Assembly (NCBI RefSeq): GCF_001262635.1
Contig: NZ_JXYH01000007.1
Location: forward strand, 42,276 to 106,275
From: Aestuariivita boseongensis
Lineage (GTDB): Bacteria > Pseudomonadota > Alphaproteobacteria > Rhodobacterales > Rhodobacteraceae
Length of the DNA stretch: 64,000 nucleotides
Direction of reading: 5' to 3'
Both the position numbers and the translations under genes were made by a program. Positions 17,828 to 27,210 of the stretch are shown one piece after another. The notes under the pieces were generated by a model. That model did not search any database and was not told the DNA's origin. It worked only from the letters and a program-made list of their open reading frames with translations. The number at the start of each line of letters is the position of its first letter. Within the stretch, counting starts at the first letter, position 1.

Positions 17828-19204
17828 TCAGAAGAAATCGATCGAGACCTGCATCAGCCGTTCGACCTCTGGCACATCATCTGACATCGCGAATATGGCC
17901 ACCACATCGCCCTCGTCGATCCGCGTACTGCCCACGGGGCGCACGACTTCTTCGCCTTTCATGATTGCGCCCACCAGCACGCCTTCGGGAAAGTCGATAT
18001 CGCGCAGCCTTTGCCCCGCCATGGGCGAGGTGGACAGAACTTCGGCCTCGATCACCTCGGCCTCTGCATCGCCGATGGAATAGACCTGGCGCACCCGCCC
18101 GTGCCGGATATGGCGCAGGATCGAACTCACCGTGGTGGCGCGCGGGTTGATATAGGCGTCGATGCCCAGGGGCTCCATCAGGGGCACCAGCGTCGGATCA
18201 TTGATCAGCGCCACCGCCATGGAACAGCCTTCGGCCTTGGCGCGCACGGCGGCCAGCATGTTGGTCTTGTCGTCATCGGTCACCGCCAGCATCGCGTCGG
18301 CGCGTTTGATGCCCGCTTCATTCAAAAGCGCCGCATCCAGCCCGTCGCCATGCAACACGATGGTCCGTTCCAGCGTTTCAGCTGCGCGTTCGGCGCATTT
18401 GCGTTCACGTTCGATCACCTTGACGCGGATACGCTCGGCGCTTTCCTCCAGCTCCTTGGCCACGGCCAACCCGACATTGCCGCCGCCCACGACAACAACG
18501 CGTTCGCGCTTTTTCTGGGTTTTGCCGAAAATCTCCATCGTGCGGGCGACGTCATCCACGTGGGTAAACAGATAACAATCATCCCCCGCAAACAGCTGGT
18601 CGCCCGCTTCGGGTGCGAAAAGCGTCCCCTCCCGGCGGATCCCGACGACAATCGTTCTGAGCGTGGAAAACAGATCGGTCAGCTGCCGCAGCGCGGTGTT
18701 CACGATCGGGCAGTCCTCGTCCACGCGGATCCCCAGGAACTGGGCCTTGCCGCCCATGAAGGTCTCGATATCAAAGGCGGCGGGAGCTGAAAGCCGCTGC
18801 ATGGCGGCGGCGGCCACTTCGCGTTCGGGGCTGATCACCACATCGATGGGCAGATGATCGCGGCGATAAAGATCGGAATAGATCGCGTTCAGGTAAGACT
18901 GGCTGCGCAACCGCGCGATCTTGCGATTGATGCCAAAGACGGAATGGGCCACCTGGCAGGTGACCATGTTCACCTCGTCCGAATAGGTGGCGGCGATGAT
19001 CATATCGGCATCCCGTGCCCCGGCACGATCCAGGATATCGGGGTACGAGGCGAAACCCGCAATCCCCTGCACATCCAGCGTGTCGGTTGCCCGCCGCACC
19101 AGATCGGGGTTGCTGTCGACCACCGTCACATCGTTCTGCTCACCAGACAGGTGGCGCGCGATCTGCCAGCCTACCTGACCAGCCCCGCAAATGATGACCT
19201 TCAT
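17828..19204 (-). CDS. trkA: Trk potassium transporter NAD-binding regulator TrkA
   Basis: This 458-residue protein has two RCK_N/RCK_C repeats. The first nucleotide-binding motif is GAGQVG (7-12) and the second is GGGNVGLAVA near residue 234. It is the peripheral gating subunit that controls TrkH through NAD(H)/ATP binding. It is immediately followed by trkH. In Rhodobacterales trkAH commonly lies between the ntr genes and hfq, as here. Confidence 0.95.
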   Translation of the reverse strand: MKVIICGAGQVGWQIARHLSGEQNDVTVVDSNPDLVRRATDTLDVQGIAGFASYPDILDRAGARDADMIIAATYSDEVNMVTCQVAHSVFGINRKIARLRSQSYLNAIYSDLYRRDHLPIDVVISPEREVAAAAMQRLSAPAAFDIETFMGGKAQFLGIRVDEDCPIVNTALRQLTDLFSTLRTIVVGIRREGTLFAPEAGDQLFAGDDCYLFTHVDDVARTMEIFGKTQKKRERVVVVGGGNVGLAVAKELEESAERIRVKVIERERKCAERAAETLERTIVLHGDGLDAALLNEAGIKRADAMLAVTDDDKTNMLAAVRAKAEGCSMAVALINDPTLVPLMEPLGIDAYINPRATTVSSILRHIRHGRVRQVYSIGDAEAEVIEAEVLSTSPMAGQRLRDIDFPEGVLVGAIMKGEEVVRPVGSTRIDEGDVVAIFAMSDDVPEVERLMQVSIDFF

Positions 19205-19307
19205 CTATCTGGTCCCGCTTGGGAATTCCGTGGACCTTTGAATGGCAGACCCCCCTGCGATCGTCAAATCAATTGTCAGACTGCCCTGCTTGGACCACAC
19301 TGGCGTC

Positions 19308-19775
19308 ATGCGTATCCCTGTTATGCTTATTCTTGTTGCGTTGCTTGGCGCCTGTCAGCCCATGTCGATCTATTATCGCGCAGGCGTTTCTGTGGCGAAA
19401 GCCGAAGACGACAAGCTGAACTGCGAGGTCGCCGCGCTGAAGGATGCGCCTGTGGCCACGCAGATCCGGCGCGAGCCCAGCGTGTTCGTCCCACCCCGCC
19501 AGATCTGCAACGCGGCCGGTGTCTGCACGGTGCGCGGCGGATACTGGCTGCCGGGCCGGACCTATACGGTGGATGTGAACGCCAGCCTGCGCGGCCGTCT
19601 GGTCGACCGCTGCATGGCGCAGAAAGGGTATCAGCCCGTTTCGATCCCGCCCTGCCCGCAATCGGTGGCGGATGCTGCACCGGGCGGGGCCACGCGAACT
19701 CTACCCACGCTGACGCCCTCCAGCTGCGTGATCCGCAACCCCGATGGCAGTTTCCTGATCGTCAACCGGGGCTGA
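19308..19775 (+). CDS. predicted lipoprotein of unknown function
   Basis: This 155-residue protein begins MRIPVMLILVALLGAC, a lipoprotein signal with the lipobox LGAC (Cys16). The rest has two Cys-containing patches (QICNAAGVC and near PPCPQS) and is probably periplasmic, membrane-tethered. I do not recognise a named family. I chose the ATG at 19308 because it places the signal peptide at the N-terminus; an in-frame upstream ATG at 19242 would bury it. It lies between trkA (divergent) and ntrX (convergent, 23 bp apart). Confidence 0.75.
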   Translation: MRIPVMLILVALLGACQPMSIYYRAGVSVAKAEDDKLNCEVAALKDAPVATQIRREPSVFVPPRQICNAAGVCTVRGGYWLPGRTYTVDVNASLRGRLVDRCMAQKGYQPVSIPPCPQSVADAAPGGATRTLPTLTPSSCVIRNPDGSFLIVNRG

Positions 19776-19798
19776 GCGCCCCAGCCTTGTCCGAAAAC

Positions 19799-21208
19799 TC
19801 AGGCGTCGGCCTCTTCATCCTCCAGATGCGCCACCCGCGCACCTGCCTTGTTCGAGGTTACAACCCCCAACGATTTCAGCTTGCGGTGCAGCGCGCTGCG
19901 CTCCATCCCCACGAACGAGGCGGTGCGGCTGATATTGCCGCCAAAGCGGTTGATCTGTGTCAGCAGGTATTCCCGTTCGAACGCCTCACGTGCCTCACGC
20001 AGGGGCAGCGACGCCATTGCGCCTGACAGTACCACGCGGCTGTCATCTCCGCCGACATCATGGTCGGACGGCAGCTCGCGCGCTTCGATCGGGCCAGTAC
20101 CGTCGCCCAGGATCAGCACCCGTTCGATCAGGTTCTTCAACTGGCGCACATTGCCCGGCCAGATCATCGTCTGCATCAGCGCGGCGGCCTCTTCACTGAT
20201 CGCGCGCACCGGCAACCCCTGGGTGTCATTGCACATCTCGATGAAATGGGAAGCCAGGACGGGAATATCCTCCCGCCGTTCCTCCAGCGATGGCACCGGG
20301 ATCGGCACCACATTCAGCCGGTGATACAGTTCCTGCCGGAAGCGGCCTGCCGAAATCTCGCCCTCCAGATCGCGGTTGGTCGAGGAAATCACCCGCAGAT
20401 CCACGCGCACCCGATCATTGCCGCCAACGCGCTGGAATTGCTGGTCAACCAGCACGCGCAGGATCTTCGACTGGGTGCCCAGCGGCATATCCGCCACCTC
20501 GTCAAAATAGATCACGCCGCCATGGGCCTCTTCCAGCAGGCCCGGCTCCACGCCCCGGTCGGCCCCTTCCCGGCCAAACAGAACCTCTTCCATACGCTCG
20601 GGCTCGATCGAGGCGCAGTTGACCGTCACGAAAGGCCCGTTCGCCCGGTTCGAATTGGCGTGGATATAGCGCGCGGCGATTTCCTTGCCCGATCCGGCGG
20701 GGCCGGTCAGCATCACCCGGCCGTTGGATTTCGTTACCTTGTCGAGCTGGCTCACAAGTGTACGGAACGCGCTGGACTGGCCCACCATCTGCGCAGCCCC
20801 CGTGCCCTGGCGTTTGAGGTTCAAATTCTCCCGACGCAGCCGCGAGGTTTCCATGGCCCGGCGGATCACCACCAGCAACTGATCGATATTGAACGGTTTT
20901 TCGATGAAGTCATACGCGCCCTGCTTGATCGCAGCGACGGCGATTTCGATATTGCCATGGCCCGAAATGATGACCACCGGAATATCGGGGTTGTCGCGCT
21001 TGACCGCCTTGAGGATGTCGATGCCATCCATATTGCTGTCTTTCAGCCAGATATCGAGGATCAACAGCCCCGGCGGATCAGAGTTGATCTGCGCCATCGC
21101 CTCGTCCGAGGTGCCCGCCAGCCGCGTGGCATAGCCTTCGTCTTCCAGAATATCCGACACCAATTCCCGGATATCGCGTTCGTCATCAACAATCAGAATA
21201 TCACTCAT
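19799..21208 (-). CDS. ntrX: nitrogen/redox response regulator NtrX
   Basis: This 469-residue regulator has a receiver domain with phospho-acceptor Asp52, an AAA+ domain with Walker A GPAGSGKE (169-176) and Walker B YFDEVAD (about 234-240), and a Fis-type helix-turn-helix (GGNISRTASFVGMERSALHRK cut at its core) at the C-terminus. It pairs with NtrY. The segment where sigma54 activators carry GAFTGA instead reads LFGREGADRGVEPGLLEE, so the canonical sigma54-contact loop is missing. The start ATG at 21208 begins the receiver domain directly and overlaps the ntrY end by 8 nt. Confidence 0.94.
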   Translation of the reverse strand: MSDILIVDDERDIRELVSDILEDEGYATRLAGTSDEAMAQINSDPPGLLILDIWLKDSNMDGIDILKAVKRDNPDIPVVIISGHGNIEIAVAAIKQGAYDFIEKPFNIDQLLVVIRRAMETSRLRRENLNLKRQGTGAAQMVGQSSAFRTLVSQLDKVTKSNGRVMLTGPAGSGKEIAARYIHANSNRANGPFVTVNCASIEPERMEEVLFGREGADRGVEPGLLEEAHGGVIYFDEVADMPLGTQSKILRVLVDQQFQRVGGNDRVRVDLRVISSTNRDLEGEISAGRFRQELYHRLNVVPIPVPSLEERREDIPVLASHFIEMCNDTQGLPVRAISEEAAALMQTMIWPGNVRQLKNLIERVLILGDGTGPIEARELPSDHDVGGDDSRVVLSGAMASLPLREAREAFEREYLLTQINRFGGNISRTASFVGMERSALHRKLKSLGVVTSNKAGARVAHLEDEEADA

Positions 21209-23486
21209 CTTGGGCCTGTAGTTTTTCAAGTTGGGTTGCAATTGGGGGTGTTTCCGCGTCGGGCTGATCCGACACGGGCAGTCTGATCACCGCCATGGCA
21301 CCGAAATGCGACTGGCCGTCGAAAACCGGCGCATCCTCCAGCACCAGCGTGCCGCCATGTTCCTCGATGATCTTCTTGACGATGGGCAGGCCAAGGCCGG
21401 TGCCCTCATCACGGGTCGTTACGTAAGGCTCGAACAGCCGCGCACGGTCTTCGGGCAGGCCGATGCCATTATCGGCAATGGTAATCTGGGCGCGCGATTT
21501 CTCAACGCTCAGGGTCACGTGGATCTGTGGTTTCAGATCGTCCGGCGCTCCCTTTTCCTTCAGGGTTTCAATAGCTTCGCCCGCGTTCTTGATTAGATTG
21601 GTCAGCGCCTGTCCGATCATCGTGGCGTCGATATCCGCCATGACGGACGCATCGGGCAGGTCCGAGGTGATCTGCAGATCGGGCTGGCCGGTCTGCTGCA
21701 GCAGGATCGCATCGCTCAGAAGCTGGGTCAGATCCTCGGTCCGGCGGTCGGGTTCGGGCATGCGGGCGAATTTGGAAAACTCGTCCACGATCCGGCGCAA
21801 ATCATTGGTCTGGCGGACGATCACATCGGTCATCTGCTCAAGCCGGTCGCTGTCGTCACCCACCATCGGGGCGAATTTGCGTTTGATCCGTTCCGCCGAC
21901 AGCTGAATGGGTGTCAGCGGGTTCTTGATCTCATGGGCAATGCGCCGCGCCACGTCGCCCCAGGCGGCCATCCGCTGGGCGCTGACCAGATCGGTCACAT
22001 CGTCAAAGGCCACCACATAGCCTTCGAGCCGCCCGTCATCATTGCGCCGCGTGGCCATGCGCACCAGAAGGTTCTCCAGATAGCCGCCGCGCGTCACGCG
22101 GATCTCTCCCTGCGCCACTTCCTGGCCGCTGGTTTTCAACTGTTCGAACAGCGGTCCGAACTCCGGAACCGCCACCTGCAGCGCGAGCGACTGTTCACCC
22201 CCAGACCAATCCAAAAGCCGTTCGGCGGACCGGTTCACGAAGGTCACCCGCCCTTCGCTGTCCAAACCCACAACGCCCGAGGTGACCGAACTCAAAACGC
22301 TGTCAAAAAGCCGCCTCCGCCGTTCGATCTGGCGGGTGTTGTCCAGAAGCGTTTCCCGCTGGCCCTTCAACTGACGGGTCATCTGGTTGAAGTACCGCCC
22401 CAGCATGGCGATCTCGTCATCGCCGTCCTCCTCAATCACCTGCACGTCCAGATCACCCGCGCCCACCTGCTGTGCCGCCCCCGCCAGCCGCCCCACCGGG
22501 CGTGACAGACGTTCGGCAAACCACAGGCCCAGCCAGATCGCGGCGAGGATCAGGATGACCGCAAATCCCAGATACAGCAGGCCAAATTCAAACAGCACCC
22601 TCCCGCGTTCGTTTTCCAGCTGTTGGTACAGCCGCACGGTTTCCTGCGTGTCATCCAGCAGGTTCAGGATTTCGCCATCGACATCGCGGCTGACATAGAG
22701 GAACCGGTCCACGAAATTCTCGAGCGGGACCAGCGCACGAAATTCGTTGTTGTCCCAGTCCTCGATGATCGCCAGCCCGTCTTCGGTGGCTTCTGCGATT
22801 TCCTCTGCCATGGGTCGTTCGAAATCGAACAGGTATGACCGTTCCCCACGCGCGCGGATATCTCCGGTGCCGTCAATCACATAAGCTTCGCGCAGGCCGC
22901 GCTGGATCAACGCCTGCCCGGTGCCCAGAACCTGACGGATTTCCCCGTCATTCATGAAAAACGTGCTGGCGCGGCTGGCATCGATATAGCGCGCCAGAAC
23001 GCGCGCATCCTGCGCCAGATCCTCGCGCTGTTCCTGTTCATAGGCTTGCGCGGCGGCCAGCGAAGTGCCGACCACGCGGCTGACCCGATCGGAAAACCAG
23101 CCCTCAAGTCCCACATTCACCGTCAGCACAGCGAAGATGGCGACCGTCACGGTTGGGATCAGCGCCAACAGCGCGAACACACCGGTCAGACGCAAATGCA
23201 GGCGCGAGCCCGCCGATTGCGCCCGCCGCGCCGCAATAAGACGCGCCACAGATCCCAGAACCAGTGTGGCGACCACCAGCACGTACACAAGATCGGTCAG
23301 CAGCACCAAGCGCAGGCTCAGCGCCGAAGCGCCCTGATCCAGCGGGCCAAGAACAAGAAAAGTCGCCAGCGCCAGAAGCGGACCAAGCACCACAAGGCCC
23401 AGCGTACCTGTGTTACGCAGCCTACGGGTTCGGCTCAGCCGCCTGAACCGGTTCAGCCAGTGATTATTCTGTGCCCGGGATACCAC
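21201..23486 (-). CDS. ntrY: sensor histidine kinase NtrY
   Basis: This 761-residue membrane kinase has hydrophobic segments at about 27-47, 58-84 and 101-125, an extracytoplasmic region, a fourth segment at about 300-324, then HAMP (325-380), PAS (about 390-500), HisKA with His518 in AHEIKNPLTPIQ, and a HATPase domain. It phosphorylates NtrX. The start is GTG, supported by GAGGGC about 8 nt upstream. It is separated from ntrC by 111 bp in which I see no convincing terminator. Confidence 0.94.
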   Translation of the reverse strand: MVSRAQNNHWLNRFRRLSRTRRLRNTGTLGLVVLGPLLALATFLVLGPLDQGASALSLRLVLLTDLVYVLVVATLVLGSVARLIAARRAQSAGSRLHLRLTGVFALLALIPTVTVAIFAVLTVNVGLEGWFSDRVSRVVGTSLAAAQAYEQEQREDLAQDARVLARYIDASRASTFFMNDGEIRQVLGTGQALIQRGLREAYVIDGTGDIRARGERSYLFDFERPMAEEIAEATEDGLAIIEDWDNNEFRALVPLENFVDRFLYVSRDVDGEILNLLDDTQETVRLYQQLENERGRVLFEFGLLYLGFAVILILAAIWLGLWFAERLSRPVGRLAGAAQQVGAGDLDVQVIEEDGDDEIAMLGRYFNQMTRQLKGQRETLLDNTRQIERRRRLFDSVLSSVTSGVVGLDSEGRVTFVNRSAERLLDWSGGEQSLALQVAVPEFGPLFEQLKTSGQEVAQGEIRVTRGGYLENLLVRMATRRNDDGRLEGYVVAFDDVTDLVSAQRMAAWGDVARRIAHEIKNPLTPIQLSAERIKRKFAPMVGDDSDRLEQMTDVIVRQTNDLRRIVDEFSKFARMPEPDRRTEDLTQLLSDAILLQQTGQPDLQITSDLPDASVMADIDATMIGQALTNLIKNAGEAIETLKEKGAPDDLKPQIHVTLSVEKSRAQITIADNGIGLPEDRARLFEPYVTTRDEGTGLGLPIVKKIIEEHGGTLVLEDAPVFDGQSHFGAMAVIRLPVSDQPDAETPPIATQLEKLQAQDE

Positions 23487-23597
23487 CCGATGCCCTCATC
23501 CTGATGTGCCGCAACTTGCGACTGACCGCCACATGTCGTGGTCTTGCGCGTTTTAAAGCCCGATCTGAGGCTACGCCGCCACGGTTATGTGACCAAT

Positions 23598-24965
23598 TTA
23601 CATCAATTTCCGGCGTCGTGTCACCTGGATATCCAGGTCAGTGATCTTTTTCCTGAGGGTATTGCGGTTTATCCCAAGAAGTTCAGCGCATTTTGCCTGA
23701 TTTCCGCCCGTCGCATCCAGCGCAATCTCGATCAAAGGCATCTCGACCTCCTTGAGGATTCGCGCATAAAGACCCGGCGGCGGCAGCATGTTGCCATGCA
23801 GGTCGAAATAGCGCCGCAAATGCCGACCCACTGATGCCGACAGCTTTTCCGTGTCGCCCCCGCCCAGCACCGGCTCCATCTCGGGCTGCGATCCCAGCAC
23901 GCCCTCCACTTCGCTGCGGGCGATCTCTTCGGCGCGGCTGGTCAGAACAAGACGGCGGATGGCGTTTTCCAGCTGGCGCACATTGCCCGGCCAGCTATAG
24001 GCGCGGAAAAGTTCCGCCGCCTCTTCGCTCAGCCGCCGCTTGGGCGCGCCGTCCCGCTCGGCGCGGGTCAGGAAGTGTTCGGCCAGAAGCGGGATGTCAT
24101 CCACCCGCTCACGCACCGCCGGGACATGGATCGATGCACCCGACAAGCGGTAATAGAAATCCTGCCGGATCTGGCCCGCGTCCATTGCATGGGTCAGGTC
24201 GGTCTGACTGGTGGCCATGAAACGCGGCACATGATCGCCCGGCGCATCCATCATCCGAACGATGCGCGCCTGCAGTTCCTCTTCGATATCTCCGATCTCG
24301 TCGATCAGAAGCGTACCTCCCTTCACCCGCGCCAACACACGCGCCGGCCCTTCCAACTCGCGGATATCGGCGGCGGTGATGGTGACGAAAGGCAAGGTGC
24401 GCCGGTCGGAAAAATCGTGAATGGCCCGCGCAATCAGCGACTTTCCTGTCCCGCTTTCGCCCGAAATCAGCACTGGAAGATCGGTGTTCATCACCCGCGC
24501 GACCAGCCGGTAAAGCTGCTGCATGATCTGCGTGCGGCCCACCAGAGGCAGCTCATCGGGGCGCTCATCCTCGACCGGTTTCGGCTCGGACGGGGCGTGG
24601 CGTTTCATTTCAAGCGCGCGCGCGGTGCGCTTCATCAGATCGGGCAGATCAAAGGGTTTGGGCAGGTAATCATAGGCCTCGGCCTCGGCCGCCTGAATCG
24701 CCGTCATGATGGTGTTCTGCGCCGAAATCACGATCACCGGCAGCCCGGGACGATCTTCGGCGATCTTTGGCAGCATCTCCAACCCGTTGCCATCTGGCAT
24801 GACCACGTCCGAGATCACCACATCGCCTTTCCCCTCGCCCACCCAGCGCATCAGCGTGGTCAGAGAGCTTGTGGCATGCACCTTGCAGCCCGCACGCGTC
24901 AGCGCCTGGGTCAGAACCGTGCGGATCGTGCGATCGTCGTCGGCGACCAGAACTGTACCATCCAT
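23598..24965 (-). CDS. ntrC: nitrogen regulator NtrC (Rhodobacter type, no GAFTGA)
   Basis: This 455-residue protein has a receiver domain (Asp53), an AAA+ domain with Walker A GESGTGKS (169-176) and Walker B LLIDEIGD (219-226), and a C-terminal Fis-type HTH ([20 protein letters not shown]). Between the Walker motifs the region reads [17 protein letters not shown]: the GAFTGA loop and several flanking residues are deleted. Rhodobacter capsulatus NtrC shares this deletion and activates sigma70 rather than sigma54 promoters, so the same mechanism is expected here. The gene starts 12 nt after ntrB. Confidence 0.95.
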   Translation of the reverse strand: MDGTVLVADDDRTIRTVLTQALTRAGCKVHATSSLTTLMRWVGEGKGDVVISDVVMPDGNGLEMLPKIAEDRPGLPVIVISAQNTIMTAIQAAEAEAYDYLPKPFDLPDLMKRTARALEMKRHAPSEPKPVEDERPDELPLVGRTQIMQQLYRLVARVMNTDLPVLISGESGTGKSLIARAIHDFSDRRTLPFVTITAADIRELEGPARVLARVKGGTLLIDEIGDIEEELQARIVRMMDAPGDHVPRFMATSQTDLTHAMDAGQIRQDFYYRLSGASIHVPAVRERVDDIPLLAEHFLTRAERDGAPKRRLSEEAAELFRAYSWPGNVRQLENAIRRLVLTSRAEEIARSEVEGVLGSQPEMEPVLGGGDTEKLSASVGRHLRRYFDLHGNMLPPPGLYARILKEVEMPLIEIALDATGGNQAKCAELLGINRNTLRKKITDLDIQVTRRRKLM

Positions 24966-24977
24966 TCCCGAAACTCC

Positions 24978-26051
24978 TTATTCAGCGCTCGTGTCGCGCG
25001 GGGCGCGCGGCAGTGACAAACGAAAGACAGTGCGTCCCGGCACCGAAGTGACCGAAATCCACCCGTCATGGTCTGAGATTATCTTCGACACCAAGGCCAA
25101 ACCAAGGCCGGTGCCGTTTTCCCTTCCAGACACAAAGGGGTCGAAGATATCTGCCTTGATATCGTCCGGCAGGCCGGGGCCGTCATCAATGATCTCGACC
25201 TGAAGGGGCAGCGAATGGCCCGACCCATCGCTGCGCCGCAGGCGAAAAGAATGTTCGAAATAGGTATGAATGCGGATGTCGCCACCAATATCTCCCGCAG
25301 CTTCGGACGCATTCTTCAAAAGATTCAGCACCACCTGCAGCAATTGGTCCGGGTCGCCATAGGCCAGAGGCAACGAGGGGTCATAATCCTCGATGATCCG
25401 CATATGCGCGCCAAAGCCCAGCAGTGCCGACCGGCGGGCGCGGTCAAGAACATCATGGATATTGACCGGCTTAAGATCGGGGGCCGAAAGGTTCCCGAAT
25501 TGTTCAACCTGCTCCAGAAGCTTCACGATCCGGCGACTTTCCGTGACGATTAAGTCTGTCAGTTCAAGGTCTTCCTGGCTGAGGTTCATGCTGAGCAATT
25601 GCGCCGCACCGGTGATCCCCGCCAAGGGGTTCTTGATCTCGTGGGCCAGCATCTCGGCCATGCCGATGGCCGACTGAGCGGCCGATTTCACCGAATGGCT
25701 TTGCGTCATCCGCCCGGCCAGTTCGCGCGGTGAAATCATCAGGATCATCATGCCGGGATGGTTCACCAAGGGTGCAATCTGCAACGCGCATTGCAACGGC
25801 GCGCGATTGCCCGTGCCCACATCCACATCATTGACGAAAAGCGGCGTGCCATTGGCACGGGCGCGCTGCAGCGCTTCCTCCAGCGGTGCGTCCACTGCGA
25901 TCAGGTCCCAGACGGGCTGGCCCTCCACCTGCCGGGCCGAGGCGTTCAGGAACCCTTCACCGGCCGAATTGACGTCGGTAATCCGGTCATCGGTGTCGAT
26001 CAGGAAGGCGGGCACCGGCAGCGATGCCCAGATGGACTTGTCGGAATTCAT
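24978..26051 (-). CDS. ntrB: nitrogen regulation sensor kinase NtrB
   Basis: This 357-residue soluble kinase has an N-terminal PAS domain (about 8-110), HisKA with His137 in LAHEIKNPLAG and a HATPase domain with N, G1 and G2 boxes. It phosphorylates or dephosphorylates NtrC in response to PII status. Its ATG overlaps the dusB stop (ATGA), so dusB-ntrB-ntrC is one operon, as in Rhodobacter, where dusB was called nifR3. Confidence 0.95.
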   Translation of the reverse strand: MNSDKSIWASLPVPAFLIDTDDRITDVNSAGEGFLNASARQVEGQPVWDLIAVDAPLEEALQRARANGTPLFVNDVDVGTGNRAPLQCALQIAPLVNHPGMMILMISPRELAGRMTQSHSVKSAAQSAIGMAEMLAHEIKNPLAGITGAAQLLSMNLSQEDLELTDLIVTESRRIVKLLEQVEQFGNLSAPDLKPVNIHDVLDRARRSALLGFGAHMRIIEDYDPSLPLAYGDPDQLLQVVLNLLKNASEAAGDIGGDIRIHTYFEHSFRLRRSDGSGHSLPLQVEIIDDGPGLPDDIKADIFDPFVSGRENGTGLGLALVSKIISDHDGWISVTSVPGRTVFRLSLPRAPRDTSAE

Positions 26052-27031
26052 GCCGCCACCTCTGCAGTCCCGATCAGAGCATCCGGCAAAAGGCGCAGCA
26101 CCTCGCCCGGGTCGCGCGAAGTCAGGATCGCACGGCGCAGCCCCGTATCGGTCCCCGCATCATCCATGTACCACCCCAGATGCTTGCGCGCGACGCGCAG
26201 GCCCAGATCCTGCCCGTAAAAGCTCAGCATCGCCTCGTAATGATCGCTGACCATGCGCACCAGATCGGCCCCTGCGGGCACCGTGGGCGCGTTCGTGCCG
26301 AAAAGCGCGTGGGCCACCTGCGCCAGAAGCCAGGGCCGCCCCTGCGCGCCGCGCCCGATCATCACACCGGCCGCGCCCGAGCGGGCCAACGCCGTCCGCG
26401 CGCTGTCCCCATCCACGATATCGCCATTGGCGATCACGGGGATCTCAACCGCCTCAACCACCTCAGCAATCGCCGCCCAATTGGCGTGGCCCTTATAGAA
26501 CTGGCAGCGCGTGCGCCCATGGATGGTGATCATCTGAACACCGGCGCCTTCCGCCCGGCGCGCGATATCGGCAGCGTTCAGGCAATCGTCATCCCAGCCA
26601 AGTCGAGTCTTGAGTGTCACCGGCACATCCACGGCCTCAACCACCGCTTCGATCAGGCTCAGCGCGTGATCGGGTGTCTTCATCAGCGCCGACCCGGAAT
26701 AACCATTCGTGACCTTCTTGGCCGGGCAGCCCATATTGATATCGATGATCCGTGCACCGTTGGCTTCGACCTGGCGCGCGGCCTCGGCCATCCAATGCGC
26801 CTCACGGCCTGCAATCTGAACGGATGTGCCTTCCACCTCTGCCCCGATCTCGGCCCGTTCGCACACGCCTGGCTTGGCCCGCACCATCTCCTGACTGGCG
26901 ACCATTTCGCTCACGACAAGGCCCGCACCGAACGAGGCCACCAGATCACGCGTCGGGCGATCGGTGATCCCCGCCAATGGCGCGAGAAAAACCGGAGGGG
27001 TCAGTTCAAGTGTCGAGAGGTGAATCGTCAC
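26048..27031 (-). CDS. dusB: tRNA-dihydrouridine synthase DusB (NifR3)
   Basis: This 327-residue FMN enzyme reduces uridines in the tRNA D loop. It has LAPLAGITDRP (16-26) in the FMN site and catalytic Cys102 in NMGCPAKKV. It leads the ntrBC operon. I chose the GTG at 27031 because an upstream extension to the ATG at 27073 is not conserved-looking and has no ribosome-binding site, but the ATG cannot be excluded. Confidence 0.93.
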   Translation of the reverse strand: MTIHLSTLELTPPVFLAPLAGITDRPTRDLVASFGAGLVVSEMVASQEMVRAKPGVCERAEIGAEVEGTSVQIAGREAHWMAEAARQVEANGARIIDINMGCPAKKVTNGYSGSALMKTPDHALSLIEAVVEAVDVPVTLKTRLGWDDDCLNAADIARRAEGAGVQMITIHGRTRCQFYKGHANWAAIAEVVEAVEIPVIANGDIVDGDSARTALARSGAAGVMIGRGAQGRPWLLAQVAHALFGTNAPTVPAGADLVRMVSDHYEAMLSFYGQDLGLRVARKHLGWYMDDAGTDTGLRRAILTSRDPGEVLRLLPDALIGTAEVAA

Positions 27032-27084
27032 GCAGAGAAAACCTTTGTTTGGATCAGTACTAGGGTGCTGCACGCCCCAGCTTC

Positions 27085-27112
27085 AACTTAGAGCGCACGA
27101 TAGATGGTGCAA
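27085..27112 (-). promoter_or_regulatory. candidate sigma70 promoter for dusB-ntrBC
   Basis: On the minus strand TTGCAC and TAAGTT are separated by 16 bp and lie about 55 nt before the chosen dusB start. This is read by eye only. Confidence 0.35.
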
Positions 27113-27153
27113 ATTCGATCACATGCTTAATTATTGTGCATTTCTCCGGGGGA

Positions 27154-27182
27154 TTGTTCCCGCGTGCTCTGCAACCTACAAC
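27154..27182 (+). promoter_or_regulatory. candidate sigma70 promoter for ispDF-pgpA-cinA
   Basis: TTGTTC and TACAAC are separated by 17 bp, ending about 28 nt before the chosen GTG start of ispDF. Confidence 0.4.
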
Positions 27183-27210
27183 GAAGCAAGATCATTTTGA
27201 CGGACCAGAC

